Shown: one piece after another, positions 1 to 8,520 of the stretch
Position numbering within the stretch: the first letter of the stretch is position 1
Layout: each line of letters opens with the position of its first letter
NCBI GenBank assembly: GCA_038107835.1
Contig: JAYNHH010000001.1
Coordinates: forward strand, 124,001 to 188,000
DNA: 64,000 nucleotides
Direction of reading: 5' to 3'
DNA from: MED-G116 sp038107835
GTDB lineage: Bacteria > Pseudomonadota > Alphaproteobacteria > Puniceispirillales > Puniceispirillaceae
The notes under the pieces: model-generated
Databases searched by the model: none
What the model was told of the DNA's origin: nothing
Seen by the model: the letters and a program-made list of their open reading frames with translations, nothing else
Made by a program: the position numbers and the translations under genes

Positions 1-1342
1 CGACTTCATCGAGTGAGTCCGTGATCTCGCGAGTTTCCGGTCCCATCTCAGCCATTTCGGCAATACCACCAGCATTGTCTGCGACAGGGCCATAGGCGTC
101 TATCGCCATGGTGATGCCAACTGTTGAGAGCATGCCAACAGCGGCAAGACCAACACCATACAGGCCAGCTGCAGCATTTGCGCAGAAGATGATTGCAGCG
201 ATTGTCAGAACCGGAATAGCTACAGACTGCATGCCCGTTGCGAGGCCAGAAATCATCACTGTGGCTGGGCCGGTCTCACCATCTTTGGCGATTTTGCGGA
301 CCGGGGCACCACCGGTGTAATATTCGGTCACGAGGCCAACGATGATACCACCAATGGCACCAACCAGAACAGCGAACCAGACACCGGATGTTGCGCCCAT
401 CGCCTGAATGACTGCATAGGCGGCTGCAATGAAGATGACTGCTGAGCCAATGGTGCCAAATCTCAGCGCAACGTCAGCGCTTTTGTGGGAGAACATCTTC
501 ACGGCAAAAATGCCGATCAGCGAGCAGACAATGCCAGTGGATGCCAGGGCCAGCGGCATGAATTGCAGCGCACCCTGATCGCCGCCAAGACGATTTACCG
601 TTTCCATTGACATGGAAGCGGCAAGGGCAATCGACGCAATCATTGAGCCACAATATGATTCGAAAATATCCGAACCCATGCCAGCAACGTCACCCACGTT
701 ATCACCCACATTGTCGGCAATCACGGCAGGGTTGCGGGGGTCATCCTCTGGAATGCCAGCCTCAACCTTGCCAACAAGGTCGGCCCCGACGTCAGCTGAT
801 TTGGTAAAGATGCCACCACCAACACGGCTGAACAGAGCAACGGATGAGCCACCCATCGCAAAGCCCTCAATGGCCTCAACACCATGTGCAGTGCCACCCA
901 TGAAGTGGTAAAGTATGCCGATGCCGAGCAAGCCCATTGATGCAACTGTGAGGCCCATGATCGAACCGCCAAAGAAAGCCACATTCAGCGCAGCAGCTGC
1001 ACCTTCCGTATTGGCCGCAACGGCTGTTCTGACATTCGCCTTTGTTGCTGAATACATGCCTATATAGCCGGCAACACCCGAGCAAAAAGCACCAAGCGTG
1101 AAGGAAATGGCTGTGTCGACACCAAGGCCCCAATAAAGGGCAGCGATACAGATCAGACAGAAAATGGCCAAACGTTTATATTCGCTGGCCATGAAGACCA
1201 TCGCGCCAAGATGAATCTCATCCGAGATTTCTTTGACCCTGCCCTCTCCGGCTGGGGTTTGTAGAATTCTCGCATAGACCATTAAGGCCGCGACCAAGCC
1301 CAATATGCCAAGGCTGATCGGCAAAACTGCGGAAGTAAGCAT
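1..1342 (-). CDS. hppA: Membrane-bound proton-translocating pyrophosphatase (partial, C-terminus outside window)
   Basis: The first ~447 residues of an H+-pumping inorganic pyrophosphatase are present. This inner-membrane enzyme couples PPi hydrolysis to proton (or Na+) export. The sequence shows several hydrophobic helices, the substrate-binding DVGADLVGKVE signature near residues 180-190, and the following acidic DNVGDNVGD repeat that binds Mg-PPi. The start at 1342 gives MLTSAVLPISLG, a normal first transmembrane helix. The frame runs off the left edge after ...TDSLDEV. The next residues (GNT-T/A-K/A) are what separates K+-independent from K+-dependent pumps in this family, so the subtype cannot be read here. 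No frame damage is visible. Confidence 0.97.
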   Translation of the reverse strand, partial: MLTSAVLPISLGILGLVAALMVYARILQTPAGEGRVKEISDEIHLGAMVFMASEYKRLAIFCLICIAALYWGLGVDTAISFTLGAFCSGVAGYIGMYSATKANVRTAVAANTEGAAAALNVAFFGGSIMGLTVASMGLLGIGILYHFMGGTAHGVEAIEGFAMGGSSVALFSRVGGGIFTKSADVGADLVGKVEAGIPEDDPRNPAVIADNVGDNVGDVAGMGSDIFESYCGSMIASIALAASMSMETVNRLGGDQGALQFMPLALASTGIVCSLIGIFAVKMFSHKSADVALRFGTIGSAVIFIAAAYAVIQAMGATSGVWFAVLVGAIGGIIVGLVTEYYTGGAPVRKIAKDGETGPATVMISGLATGMQSVAIPVLTIAAIIFCANAAAGLYGVGLAAVGMLSTVGITMAIDAYGPVADNAGGIAEMAEMGPETREITDSLDEV

Positions 1343-1629
1343 GAAACTTTCCTCTTGATTGTAGTGGAGAAGCGGTTTGTTTGTGTGGTTATCTCCCCGA
1401 CAAACCGCGCAAAATCGCGCAGGTTATAGAACGAATGCCCATGAGTGTAAAGCTGTGAGTGGCATAACGGTGCGACAGCAGGGTAAACGAAAAATCTGAA
1501 AGCTGATTGGCAGTAGATGTGATGTGTGAAAGAAATTCAGTTTCTGGGCGCTTTGCCTGTTTTGCTGTTTGGCGGTAGCGTTTAGACTGGTGGCGTAATT
1601 TAGGGGCTGAAACGTGCATTGGGGGATTG
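1343..1629. other. Divergent intergenic region between hppA and the cupin gene
   Basis: These 287 bp separate two divergently transcribed genes. No convincing coding frame, RNA gene, strong terminator or long repeat is visible. It presumably holds both promoters, but I found no -35/-10 pair good enough to mark. Confidence 0.5.
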
Positions 1630-1995
1630 ATGCGGCGGATTTCTGAGACAAAGAGACGTGTTGTCAATTTACGCGACGCGGTTTTTGAACCATTTGAGGA
1701 GGAAGTTGGAACAGGTTTGTTGCAACTGAACCCGAATGCACCAAGGGGTACAGGCTTTTACATTTACCGAATGGAACCGGGTGCGTCTTCATCGCCACAC
1801 CAGCATGTCGGGGCGGAGGAATTCTATATCATCGAGGGTGAACTGATTGACAATGACGGCACCAGATATCTTGCTGGTGATGTTGTCTGGCTGGATGCGG
1901 GAACTGAACATAATTCAACTTCGCCCAGCGGTTGTACCATCGTCGTTTTCTCTGAAAAGGGTGAGTTGCCGCCATCTTCCATGGATGGCCAATGA
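1630..1995 (+). CDS. Small cupin-domain protein
   Basis: A 121-residue single-domain cupin. The metal-binding motif 1 is visible as H-x-H followed by E (SPHQHVGAEEFYIIEGE), and motif 2 as a later G-D-x(8)-H (GDVVWLDAGTEH), so a mononuclear metal site is likely. The ATG at 1630 is preferred over the overlapping TTG at 1627. Such proteins can be dioxygenases, isomerases or sensor domains (ChrR-type), and the sequence alone does not decide. It stands alone, divergent from hppA, with 116 bp before the FolD-like gene. Confidence 0.8.
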   Translation: MRRISETKRRVVNLRDAVFEPFEEEVGTGLLQLNPNAPRGTGFYIYRMEPGASSSPHQHVGAEEFYIIEGELIDNDGTRYLAGDVVWLDAGTEHNSTSPSGCTIVVFSEKGELPPSSMDGQ

Positions 1996-2064
1996 TGTGC
2001 CGTCATGACTGTCTCTGGTTTCTCTGATATTCAGGTGAAGTACATCTGGCCCAAAGAAATGCAA

Positions 2065-2100
2065 GCCATTTTCAGGAAAAAGGCCATTTTCAGGAAAAAG
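2065..2100. repeat. Perfect 18-bp tandem duplication covering the ribosome binding site of the FolD-like gene
   Basis: The unit GCCATTTTCAGGAAAAAG occurs twice head to tail (2065-2082 and 2083-2100) with no mismatch. Each copy carries an AGGA purine run, so the leader of the gene starting at 2112 has two Shine-Dalgarno-like stretches. The copy nearer the start codon is 5' of AGAGTGTTTAC-ATG. This looks like a recent slippage duplication. Confidence 0.9.
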
Positions 2101-2111
2101 AGAGTGTTTAC

Positions 2112-3002
2112 ATGACCAAATCTGGTGATCCGCGGCTGCTTTATGGCAAAAATGTCCGGCAGAAGATCATGGCAGATGTCCGGAAGACCATCTCCCGGCT
2201 GTCAGAACAACGCAAGCTGGGGCGGCTTGTGTCTGTTGGCATCGGCAATATCGATGAAATATCAGTCTATATCCGTGGTCAGGCGCGCGCTGCGGCAGAA
2301 GTTGGCCTGCCCTTCGACGAGCAGCGCTGGCCAGCCTCTCTGACCCAGGAGGATTGCAAGAAGCGCCTTGTCCAGATGAATGACGATCCGGATGTGATTG
2401 GGGTCATCCTGCAGCGCCCTGTTCCTGATCATATCAATGTGCGTTCGCTCCAGTCTGCCATTCATCCGTTAAAGGATGTTGAGGGGATGAGTCCGGCGTC
2501 GATTGGCAACATCGTTTATAATGACACGGCACTGGCTCCCTGTACGGCGGCAGCCTCAATTGAGATGATCAAGGCAACGGGGCTGGATCTGAAAGGGCTT
2601 GAGGTGGTGATGGTTGGCCACTCAGAGATCGTTGGTAAACCAGCCGCTTTCATGCTGATGGCCGAGGGTGCCACGGTAACCGTATGCCACCACATGACAC
2701 GGTCGGTTGCCGCGCATACGCGCCGCGCCGATGCGGTGCTTGTGGCTGTCGGGGTGCCGGGCCTGCTTACCGCCGACATGGTCAAGCCGGGGGCGGCAGT
2801 CATCGATATTGGCATTAACCAGATTGTCGGTGATGACGGAACGACGAGGATCGTCGGTGATGCTGATGCTGAAAATGTTGCCAACATTGCCAGCTGGACA
2901 ACGCCGGTACCCGGCGGCGTCGGGCCGGTCACGGTTGCCATGTTGATGCGCAATGCCGCCAGAGCATTGGAAAAGCAAATCAGCTTAGGATGGACGAATT
3001 GA
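2112..3002 (+). CDS. FolD-like methylene-tetrahydrofolate dehydrogenase, cyclohydrolase lysine replaced
   Basis: A 296-residue protein of the FolD family, which normally oxidises 5,10-methylene-THF to methenyl-THF and hydrolyses that to 10-formyl-THF. The fold is clear: an N-terminal folate domain with Y53, L-Q101-x-P, the PLKDVEG loop, then the NAD(P)-binding GHSEIVGKP motif and the C-terminal TPVPGGVGPVTVAML. In the Y-x3-K active-site motif the catalytic Lys is Gln (Y53-IRG-Q57), and the KDVDG Asp is Glu124. In human DHCH the equivalent Lys-to-Gln change abolishes cyclohydrolase but not dehydrogenase, from memory. I infer a monofunctional dehydrogenase serving the adjacent amine-oxidation genes rather than the housekeeping FolD. 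Confidence 0.88.
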   Translation: MTKSGDPRLLYGKNVRQKIMADVRKTISRLSEQRKLGRLVSVGIGNIDEISVYIRGQARAAAEVGLPFDEQRWPASLTQEDCKKRLVQMNDDPDVIGVILQRPVPDHINVRSLQSAIHPLKDVEGMSPASIGNIVYNDTALAPCTAAASIEMIKATGLDLKGLEVVMVGHSEIVGKPAAFMLMAEGATVTVCHHMTRSVAAHTRRADAVLVAVGVPGLLTADMVKPGAAVIDIGINQIVGDDGTTRIVGDADAENVANIASWTTPVPGGVGPVTVAMLMRNAARALEKQISLGWTN

Positions 3003-3029
3003 TTGGTTTGCATCGGGGGGAACGGATAG

Positions 3030-4367
3030 ATGCGTGACCAGAATTTTCTCCTAGCTGATTTCAAGCCTGAGCCCTATTGGTGGGATCACGCACCGCCAAC
3101 CCTGCCGGACAGCGCTGAGGGTGAGATGCCCAATCGGTGTGATGTGGTGGTGGTTGGATCGGGGTATGCCGGACTGCACGCCGCCATCGTTTTGGCACGC
3201 GCGGGGATAGATGTGGTCGTTATTGATGCCGAGGCGCTTGGTTATGGAGCCTCATCGCGCAATGGCGGCATGGTTTCGGGCGGAGTCAATGTTGGCAAAC
3301 ATATTGACCTCGAGCCTGCGCAGGAACAGGCGATGTTGGCGGAAGCGTCACTTTCCTATGGCTGGTTTGAGGATTTCATTCAAACCGAGGGGATAGATGC
3401 CGATTATCAACGGACTGGCCGGTTCGTTGGCGCGCATTGTTCAGACGCGTGGCAGATATTGGCCAAGCGGATGGCGAAATTGAATGAGGTTGCCGATTCC
3501 TCTGCCTACATGGTGCCGGCAGCGCAGACCCGTGATGAAATAGGGTCCGATTACTACAAGGGGGGCATGGTTCTCGAACGGTCAGGAGCGGTTCATCCGG
3601 GCAAGCTCCATCGTGGCGTCCTGAATGTCGCGCGGAATGCGGGTGTGAAGCTGTTCGGCAATGTTCGTGCCGGTGCCATCGCAAGGAGTACGGATGGTTT
3701 GCGGCTGGAAACAAGTCGCGGTCCGCTGATGGCAGACAAGATCATCATCGCAACAAATGGCTACACTGGCGAGTTGAGTGACTGGCACCAGCGACGCCTT
3801 GTCCCGATTGCATCCTATCAGGTGGCGACAGAGGAGCTTGGCAGCGAGCTGATCACACAATTGTTTCCGAAGCATCGGATGATCGCCGACACCAAGCGGT
3901 TGCTCTATTATTTTCGTCCGTCACCTGATCGAAAGCGTCTGCTTTTTGGCGGTCGCGCCCGGTATCTGCGCCATGACCCGATTGCTGGGGCGCTGCTGCT
4001 GCGGCGCAAGCTGACGGCTGTTTTTCCACAACTGGCCGAGGTGAAGCTGTCACATGGATGGTGGGGATATGTTGCCTATCTGCGTGGTGGTGTACCCGAT
4101 ATGGGTGAGAGCCAGCCAGAGACGCTGCCGGGCGTGTATCATGCGCTGGGCTGCCATGGCAGTGGTGTGGTGATGATGAGCTGGCTTGGTTACCGGACAG
4201 GTTTGCTTGTCTCGGGTCAGACAAACAGCCAGAGCGCCTTTTCCGAAGGGGGGATGACTCCGTTCCCGCTCTACCGTAAAAAACCCTGGTTTTTGCCGGC
4301 GGTTGGTGCCTACTACCAGCTTCGTGATTGGGTGGATCGCCAACGGGACGGTATTTTCTCCAAATGA
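3030..4367 (+). CDS. FAD-dependent amine oxidase, PuuB-like (DAO superfamily)
   Basis: A 445-residue flavoprotein with an N-terminal dinucleotide-binding motif (VVVVGSGYAGLHAAI, about residues 36-50) and the S-S-R-N-G-G-M segment that contacts FAD in gamma-glutamylputrescine oxidases. No C-terminal GCV_T/folate domain is present, so it is not a sarcosine or dimethylglycine dehydrogenase. It lies 27 bp after the FolD-like gene and 84 bp before a glutamine-synthetase-like ligase, matching the Puu order of oxidase plus gamma-glutamyl ligase. The likely reaction is oxidation of a (gamma-glutamylated) primary or secondary amine to the aldehyde with H2O2 release. The exact amine is unknown. Confidence 0.85.
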   Translation: MRDQNFLLADFKPEPYWWDHAPPTLPDSAEGEMPNRCDVVVVGSGYAGLHAAIVLARAGIDVVVIDAEALGYGASSRNGGMVSGGVNVGKHIDLEPAQEQAMLAEASLSYGWFEDFIQTEGIDADYQRTGRFVGAHCSDAWQILAKRMAKLNEVADSSAYMVPAAQTRDEIGSDYYKGGMVLERSGAVHPGKLHRGVLNVARNAGVKLFGNVRAGAIARSTDGLRLETSRGPLMADKIIIATNGYTGELSDWHQRRLVPIASYQVATEELGSELITQLFPKHRMIADTKRLLYYFRPSPDRKRLLFGGRARYLRHDPIAGALLLRRKLTAVFPQLAEVKLSHGWWGYVAYLRGGVPDMGESQPETLPGVYHALGCHGSGVVMMSWLGYRTGLLVSGQTNSQSAFSEGGMTPFPLYRKKPWFLPAVGAYYQLRDWVDRQRDGIFSK

Positions 4368-4451
4368 AGCCCGGCTGACATGCTGTCACACGGGGCTTGT
4401 GTTTGGCGGCCACCGGTTGCAGAGTTTCGGAGCAATAATCGAGGATTTAAG

Positions 4452-5819
4452 ATGGACAAGTCAGCCCTGTCCTCCTGGGCAGATTCATGGGCGAGAGAAC
4501 ATCCTGACATCGAAAGCCTGCGTGGCTTTGTTTTTGATATCAATGGTGTCGTGCGCGGTAAAAGACTGCCGGTGGACCAGCTTGCGAAAATCTGCGGTGG
4601 CGGTATGCGGATCCCGCTCTCCTCGGCAAATGTTGATATCTGGGGGCGCGACATCGAGGGCAGCAAATGGGTGTTTGAGACCGGTGACTCAGATGGACGC
4701 TGTGAATGGACTGGCCGCGGACCTCTGGTGATGCCATGGTCTGATCGTGGTGCGGCCATGGTGCCGCTGGTTCTGCAGAATGATGATCAGACGCCCTTTG
4801 ACGGTGATGCGCGCAATGCGCTTGCTGCTGTCCTGAACCGGTTTGCAACGCTCGGGCTTCGACCGGTGCCGGCCTTTGAACTGGAATTCTATCTGGCTGA
4901 TCCAAAGGCAGTTGATGGGGCGCTGAGCAACCCACTGACCGGAGCGTCGGTGATCCGCGAAGGGGTGCTGTCGCTTGATGATTTGGAGGATTTCGATGCG
5001 ATCCTGACCGATATCTATGATGCCTGCAAAGTCCAGTCAGTTGCAGCTGATGCTGCCATCAGCGAGAGCGGCATTGGTCAATTTGAGGTCAATCTGCGTC
5101 ATGGTGAAGACGCCATGAAGGTCGCCGATGACGCAATGCTGTTCAAAACCATCGTCAAGTCGGTAGCACGCAAACATGGCCTCGCTGCGAGTTTCATGGC
5201 GAAACCATTTGCCGATAGGCCAGGCAATGGTTTGCACATGCATTTCAGCATCCTCGATAGCACTGGCGCAAACGTCTTTGACAATGGTAACGCCGACGGT
5301 AGTGCGATGCTTCATCGCGCTGTGGCAGGGGTGCTGGCTGCGATGCCGGAGTCGATGCTGTTTTTCGCGCCTCATCTCAATTCCTATCGGCGTTTGACGC
5401 CTGAACAGCATGCTCCGATGGTTGCCTGCTGGGGATATGAGAACAGAACCGCTGCGGTGCGCATTCCTGGTGGCCCGCCGTCACAGCGCCGCATTGAACA
5501 TCGTGTCGCCGGCGCTGACACCAATGCTTATCTCGTGATGGCGGCAATACTTGGCGCGGTTCTGGCTGGTATCGAGGGCAATATGCAGCCACCCAATCCG
5601 ATCAGGAGCAGTGCTTATGGCACTGGCCATGCGGATATGCCGAGATTGCCACTTTCGTGGCAGGACTCGTTGGATGCCTTTATTTCAGGGAAGATGCTGG
5701 ATGAGTTCATTCCCGGTATACTGCGTGATATGGTGATCAAAACAAAGCAGCAGGAAATGCAGCGGTTCACCGCAATGGTGACGCCATTTGAATATCAATC
5801 ATATCTCGATCAGGTCTGA
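4452..5819 (+). CDS. Glutamine synthetase family, gamma-glutamyl amine ligase (PuuA-like)
   Basis: A 455-residue member of the GS family that, by analogy to PuuA, ligates glutamate to an amine using ATP. GS catalytic segments are visible: the ELEFY metal-binding motif, F-E-V-N-L-R-H, the N-G-L-H-M-H-F ATP/ammonia-site motif, the N-S-Y-R-R loop, and the R-I-E-H-R-V-A-G-A-D-T-N C-terminal motif. The start at 4452 is chosen because GAGGATTTAAG sits just upstream and the product then begins MDKSALSSW. An in-frame upstream ATG at 4380 would add an unlikely 24-residue leader. The divergent N-terminus and amine-catabolic neighbours argue against ammonia-assimilating GlnA. Confidence 0.88.
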   Translation: MDKSALSSWADSWAREHPDIESLRGFVFDINGVVRGKRLPVDQLAKICGGGMRIPLSSANVDIWGRDIEGSKWVFETGDSDGRCEWTGRGPLVMPWSDRGAAMVPLVLQNDDQTPFDGDARNALAAVLNRFATLGLRPVPAFELEFYLADPKAVDGALSNPLTGASVIREGVLSLDDLEDFDAILTDIYDACKVQSVAADAAISESGIGQFEVNLRHGEDAMKVADDAMLFKTIVKSVARKHGLAASFMAKPFADRPGNGLHMHFSILDSTGANVFDNGNADGSAMLHRAVAGVLAAMPESMLFFAPHLNSYRRLTPEQHAPMVACWGYENRTAAVRIPGGPPSQRRIEHRVAGADTNAYLVMAAILGAVLAGIEGNMQPPNPIRSSAYGTGHADMPRLPLSWQDSLDAFISGKMLDEFIPGILRDMVIKTKQQEMQRFTAMVTPFEYQSYLDQV

Positions 5820-5862
5820 TTGACCCTTTTGAATCTAACAGGAGCAGCACTGGAGCCAGATT

Positions 5863-7242
5863 GTGACAAAGCTGAATTCGCCTTCGCCCGATGATATCCG
5901 CCTCTGGGATAACCGGAACCTGATGCACCCCTGGCATTCCATGGGAACCGAGGACGCTGATTTCATGATCGCCTCAGGTGCCGAGGGTATCTATGTCTAT
6001 GATGATTCCGGGCGGCGATATATCGATGGTCCCGGGGGAATGTGGAGTTCGCAGATTGGCTATGGCCGTCAGGAAATGGCGGATGCGATTGCCGCGCAGG
6101 TTCTCCGATTGCCCTTCAACACGCCCTGGACTTCAACTTCGGGACCAGCGGCGCAGCTTGCGGCAAAAATTGCTGCCGAGTCTCCGGGTGATCTGAACAA
6201 TGTGTTTTTCACCACTGGGGGATCTACCGCCGTGGATACGGCGCTGCGGTTTGCACATTTCTACAATAACCTACGCGACCGACCCGAAAAGAAGCACATC
6301 ATTGCCCGGCAAAAAGGATATCACGGATCGACATTCATGTCTGCCAGTGTTTCAGGCAAGGAACGCGACAAGAGCTTCCTCGACACCGATACCAACAGCG
6401 TACATTTCGTCGGCAATGTGAATCCCTATATCCGGCCTGAAGGCATGAGTGTTGCAGCATGGTGCGACGAAAAAACGGCCGAACTGGAGGCAAAGATTCT
6501 CGAGGTGGGCGCCGGGCATGTGGCCGCTTTTATTGCCGAGCCAATCCTTGCGTCCGGTGGTGTGATTGTGCCGCCAGAGGGGTATCACAAGCGCTGCCTG
6601 GAAATCTGCCGCCAGCATGATGTTCTGTACATATCGGATGAGGTGGTAACAGCCTTCGGCCGCCTTGGCGAATTTTTTGCATCTGAGAGCGTTTTTGGTA
6701 TTGTGCCCGATATCATTACCTCGGCAAAGGGTATTACCTCGGGCTATGTGCCGCTTGGCGCAGTGTTGATTTCAGACCGGTTGATGGCTGAACTCACCGC
6801 AGATGACCGTTCAGAAGTGCTGTTTTCAAATGGCTTTACCTATTCTGCACATCCCGTCTCCTGCGCAGCGGCGTTGAAAAATATCGAGATCATGGAGCGG
6901 GAGGAAATCTTTGCCCATGTACGTGATATCACCCCCCATTTTCAGGCCCGTCTGCAGGAATTACGGCGTCACGATATCGTTGGTGATACCAGGGGAATGG
7001 GTTTGCTTGGCTGTGTTGAGGGTGCGGCCCCATCAGACAGCAGTGAGGCAAAAAGGCTGGCGGTGGACAAGGAGTTTGGCTATCGGCTTGACGCCAAATG
7101 TGAGGAGAAGGGCCTGTTACTTCGGCCTCTAATCAATATGTGCGTGTTTTCTCCACCTCTGATCATCACCCTGGACGAGGTTGACATGATGTTTGATATC
7201 ATCGATGGGGCGCTTGGAGAGGTGAATGCGGAAATGTGCTGA
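5863..7242 (+). CDS. Class III PLP-dependent aminotransferase (amine/omega-amino acid type)
   Basis: A 459-residue fold-type I aminotransferase. Family features include the G-x-W-S-S-Q-I-G-Y-G substrate-loop segment, F-F-T-T-G-G-S-T-A-V-D-T-A, the cofactor-binding G-Y-H-G-S-T, I-S-D-E-V-V-T-A-F-G, and the PLP lysine in S-A-K-G-I-T-S-G-Y. It uses a GTG start preceded by CTGGAGCC. It follows the PuuA-like ligase by 43 bp and resembles putrescine- or GABA-pyruvate transaminases. In this module it could take the primary amine or the omega-amino acid produced after ligation and oxidation. Confidence 0.9.
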   Translation: MTKLNSPSPDDIRLWDNRNLMHPWHSMGTEDADFMIASGAEGIYVYDDSGRRYIDGPGGMWSSQIGYGRQEMADAIAAQVLRLPFNTPWTSTSGPAAQLAAKIAAESPGDLNNVFFTTGGSTAVDTALRFAHFYNNLRDRPEKKHIIARQKGYHGSTFMSASVSGKERDKSFLDTDTNSVHFVGNVNPYIRPEGMSVAAWCDEKTAELEAKILEVGAGHVAAFIAEPILASGGVIVPPEGYHKRCLEICRQHDVLYISDEVVTAFGRLGEFFASESVFGIVPDIITSAKGITSGYVPLGAVLISDRLMAELTADDRSEVLFSNGFTYSAHPVSCAAALKNIEIMEREEIFAHVRDITPHFQARLQELRRHDIVGDTRGMGLLGCVEGAAPSDSSEAKRLAVDKEFGYRLDAKCEEKGLLLRPLINMCVFSPPLIITLDEVDMMFDIIDGALGEVNAEMC

Positions 7243-7266
7243 AAATCTGCACCAGCCACGCAAATA

Positions 7267-7296
7267 TTGACTTCCGATACTAAGCATCGCCATAGT
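7267..7296 (+). promoter_or_regulatory. Candidate sigma-70 promoter of the PotD-like gene
   Basis: TTGACT at 7267 (5/6 to consensus), an 18-bp spacer, then CATAGT (4/6). It lies about 75 bp before the ATG at 7370, inside the 127-bp gap after the aminotransferase. It would allow separate, higher expression of the binding protein, as is usual for ABC systems. This is pattern reading only. Confidence 0.35.
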
Positions 7297-7369
7297 TGAG
7301 GGTAATTTATCGAGACGATACCTCCCTTCGGTGAATGCGAGGTGTCACCAACAAAAGGGGAGGGTTATC

Positions 7370-8425
7370 ATGAAAACCACCGGAATTATCTCTGCTTTGA
7401 CGGCTGCAACCATGCTCATGGGCAGTGCCGCTGTTGCTGCAGACAAGGATCTTGTTATTTTTGACTGGGCTGGATATGAGGACCAGAATTTCTATTTGAG
7501 CTACATTGAGAAACATGGAGATCAGCCGACCTACTCTTTCTTCAGCGATGAGGAAGAGGCGTTCAACAAGATCAGGGCTGGGTTCAAGGCCGATATGGCA
7601 CATCCATGCTCACAGTCCGTGATCAAATGGCGTGAGGCGGGAATCATTGAACCGTTCGATACGTCCCGTATTCCCAACTGGAAAGATATCAGCTTTGCCG
7701 ATGCCGAGGGCTTCACTGTTGATGGTGATGTCTATGTTGTCCCGGTTGATTGGGGTTCAACTGGCTTGACCTATCGGACAGACCTCGTAAGTGCCGAGGA
7801 TGCTGCTACGTTGCAATCTTTTGCTGATCCGAAATTCCAGGGTCGTATTTCACTGCCTGACAATGTCGATGATGCCTATGCACTTGGCTATCTTGCTATC
7901 GGCGTCCGGGACTGGAACAAGGGAACGGATGCAGATTTTGAAGCGGCGTCTGAATTTCTCCGCAAGGTCCATGCCAATGTCCGCACCTACTGGGCCGACG
8001 GTGCCGAGTTGAGCCAACTGATGGCGTCAGGTGAGGTATTGTTGTCATGGGCGTGGAGTGAGACACCAGTGACCATGCAGGCAGAAGGCCATCCGGTCGA
8101 GATGAATTTGAAGACCAGTGAGGGAGCATCTACCTGGGTATGTGGCTATGTGAATATGGTCGATGGTCCGGGATCCGAGGATAAGATGTATGACTTCATC
8201 AATGCCTGGCTGGAGCCAAGGTCCGCGGAGTATATCGTCACCGAGTGGGGATATGGCCATTCAAACCTCGATGCGATGCTGTCACTTGGTCAGGACACGC
8301 TTGATGAAGTTGGTTTCTCAAACTTCGAGACCTATACCGACAACACATTGCAGCAGGCACCTCTGCCCTTTGAGTTGCGTGAGCGGATGATCGCAGAATT
8401 TGAAAAGATCAAGGCAGGTTTCTAG
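7370..8425 (+). CDS. Periplasmic spermidine/putrescine-type ABC substrate-binding protein (PotD/PotF family)
   Basis: A 351-residue exported binding protein. A signal peptide with hydrophobic core and A-V-A-A-D cleavage region is visible at residues 1-24 (MKTTGIISALTAATMLMGSA...). The mature protein has the PotD-like pattern K-D-L-V-I-F-D-W-A-G-Y-E, a conserved tyrosine/tryptophan-rich pocket, and the W-x-S-E-T-P-V region. The start at 7370 follows an AAAGGGGAGGG ribosome binding site; the upstream in-frame start at 7331 is unlikely. It should deliver a di- or polycationic amine to the convergently encoded PotA/B/C homologues (8521-11384). Confidence 0.92.
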   Translation: MKTTGIISALTAATMLMGSAAVAADKDLVIFDWAGYEDQNFYLSYIEKHGDQPTYSFFSDEEEAFNKIRAGFKADMAHPCSQSVIKWREAGIIEPFDTSRIPNWKDISFADAEGFTVDGDVYVVPVDWGSTGLTYRTDLVSAEDAATLQSFADPKFQGRISLPDNVDDAYALGYLAIGVRDWNKGTDADFEAASEFLRKVHANVRTYWADGAELSQLMASGEVLLSWAWSETPVTMQAEGHPVEMNLKTSEGASTWVCGYVNMVDGPGSEDKMYDFINAWLEPRSAEYIVTEWGYGHSNLDAMLSLGQDTLDEVGFSNFETYTDNTLQQAPLPFELRERMIAEFEKIKAGF

Positions 8426-8437
8426 AAACCTGCTTTT
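8414..8437 (+). terminator. Intrinsic terminator overlapping the PotD-like stop codon
   Basis: GCAGGTTTC-TA-GAAACCTGC (8414-8433) is a perfect inverted repeat that includes the TAG stop, and is followed by TTTT. The GC-containing stem with a short U tract fits a Rho-independent terminator. Confidence 0.7.
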
Positions 8438-8475
8438 ACAGGACCGGGCAATCCTGTCCTGCAGAGTGCCGAAAG

Positions 8476-8504
8476 CCGCTGTTCCGTGAAGGAATGGCGG
8501 TTTT
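8476..8504. terminator. Second hairpin, possible bidirectional terminator between converging transcripts
   Basis: CCGC-TG-TTCC-gtga-AGGAA-TG-GCGG is followed by TTTT on the plus strand; on the minus strand the stem is followed by CTTTC. It sits between the PotD-like gene and the convergent PotA-like gene ending at 8521, so it can serve either side. Confidence 0.5.
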
Positions 8505-8520
8505 CACATTTCTGGGGATG

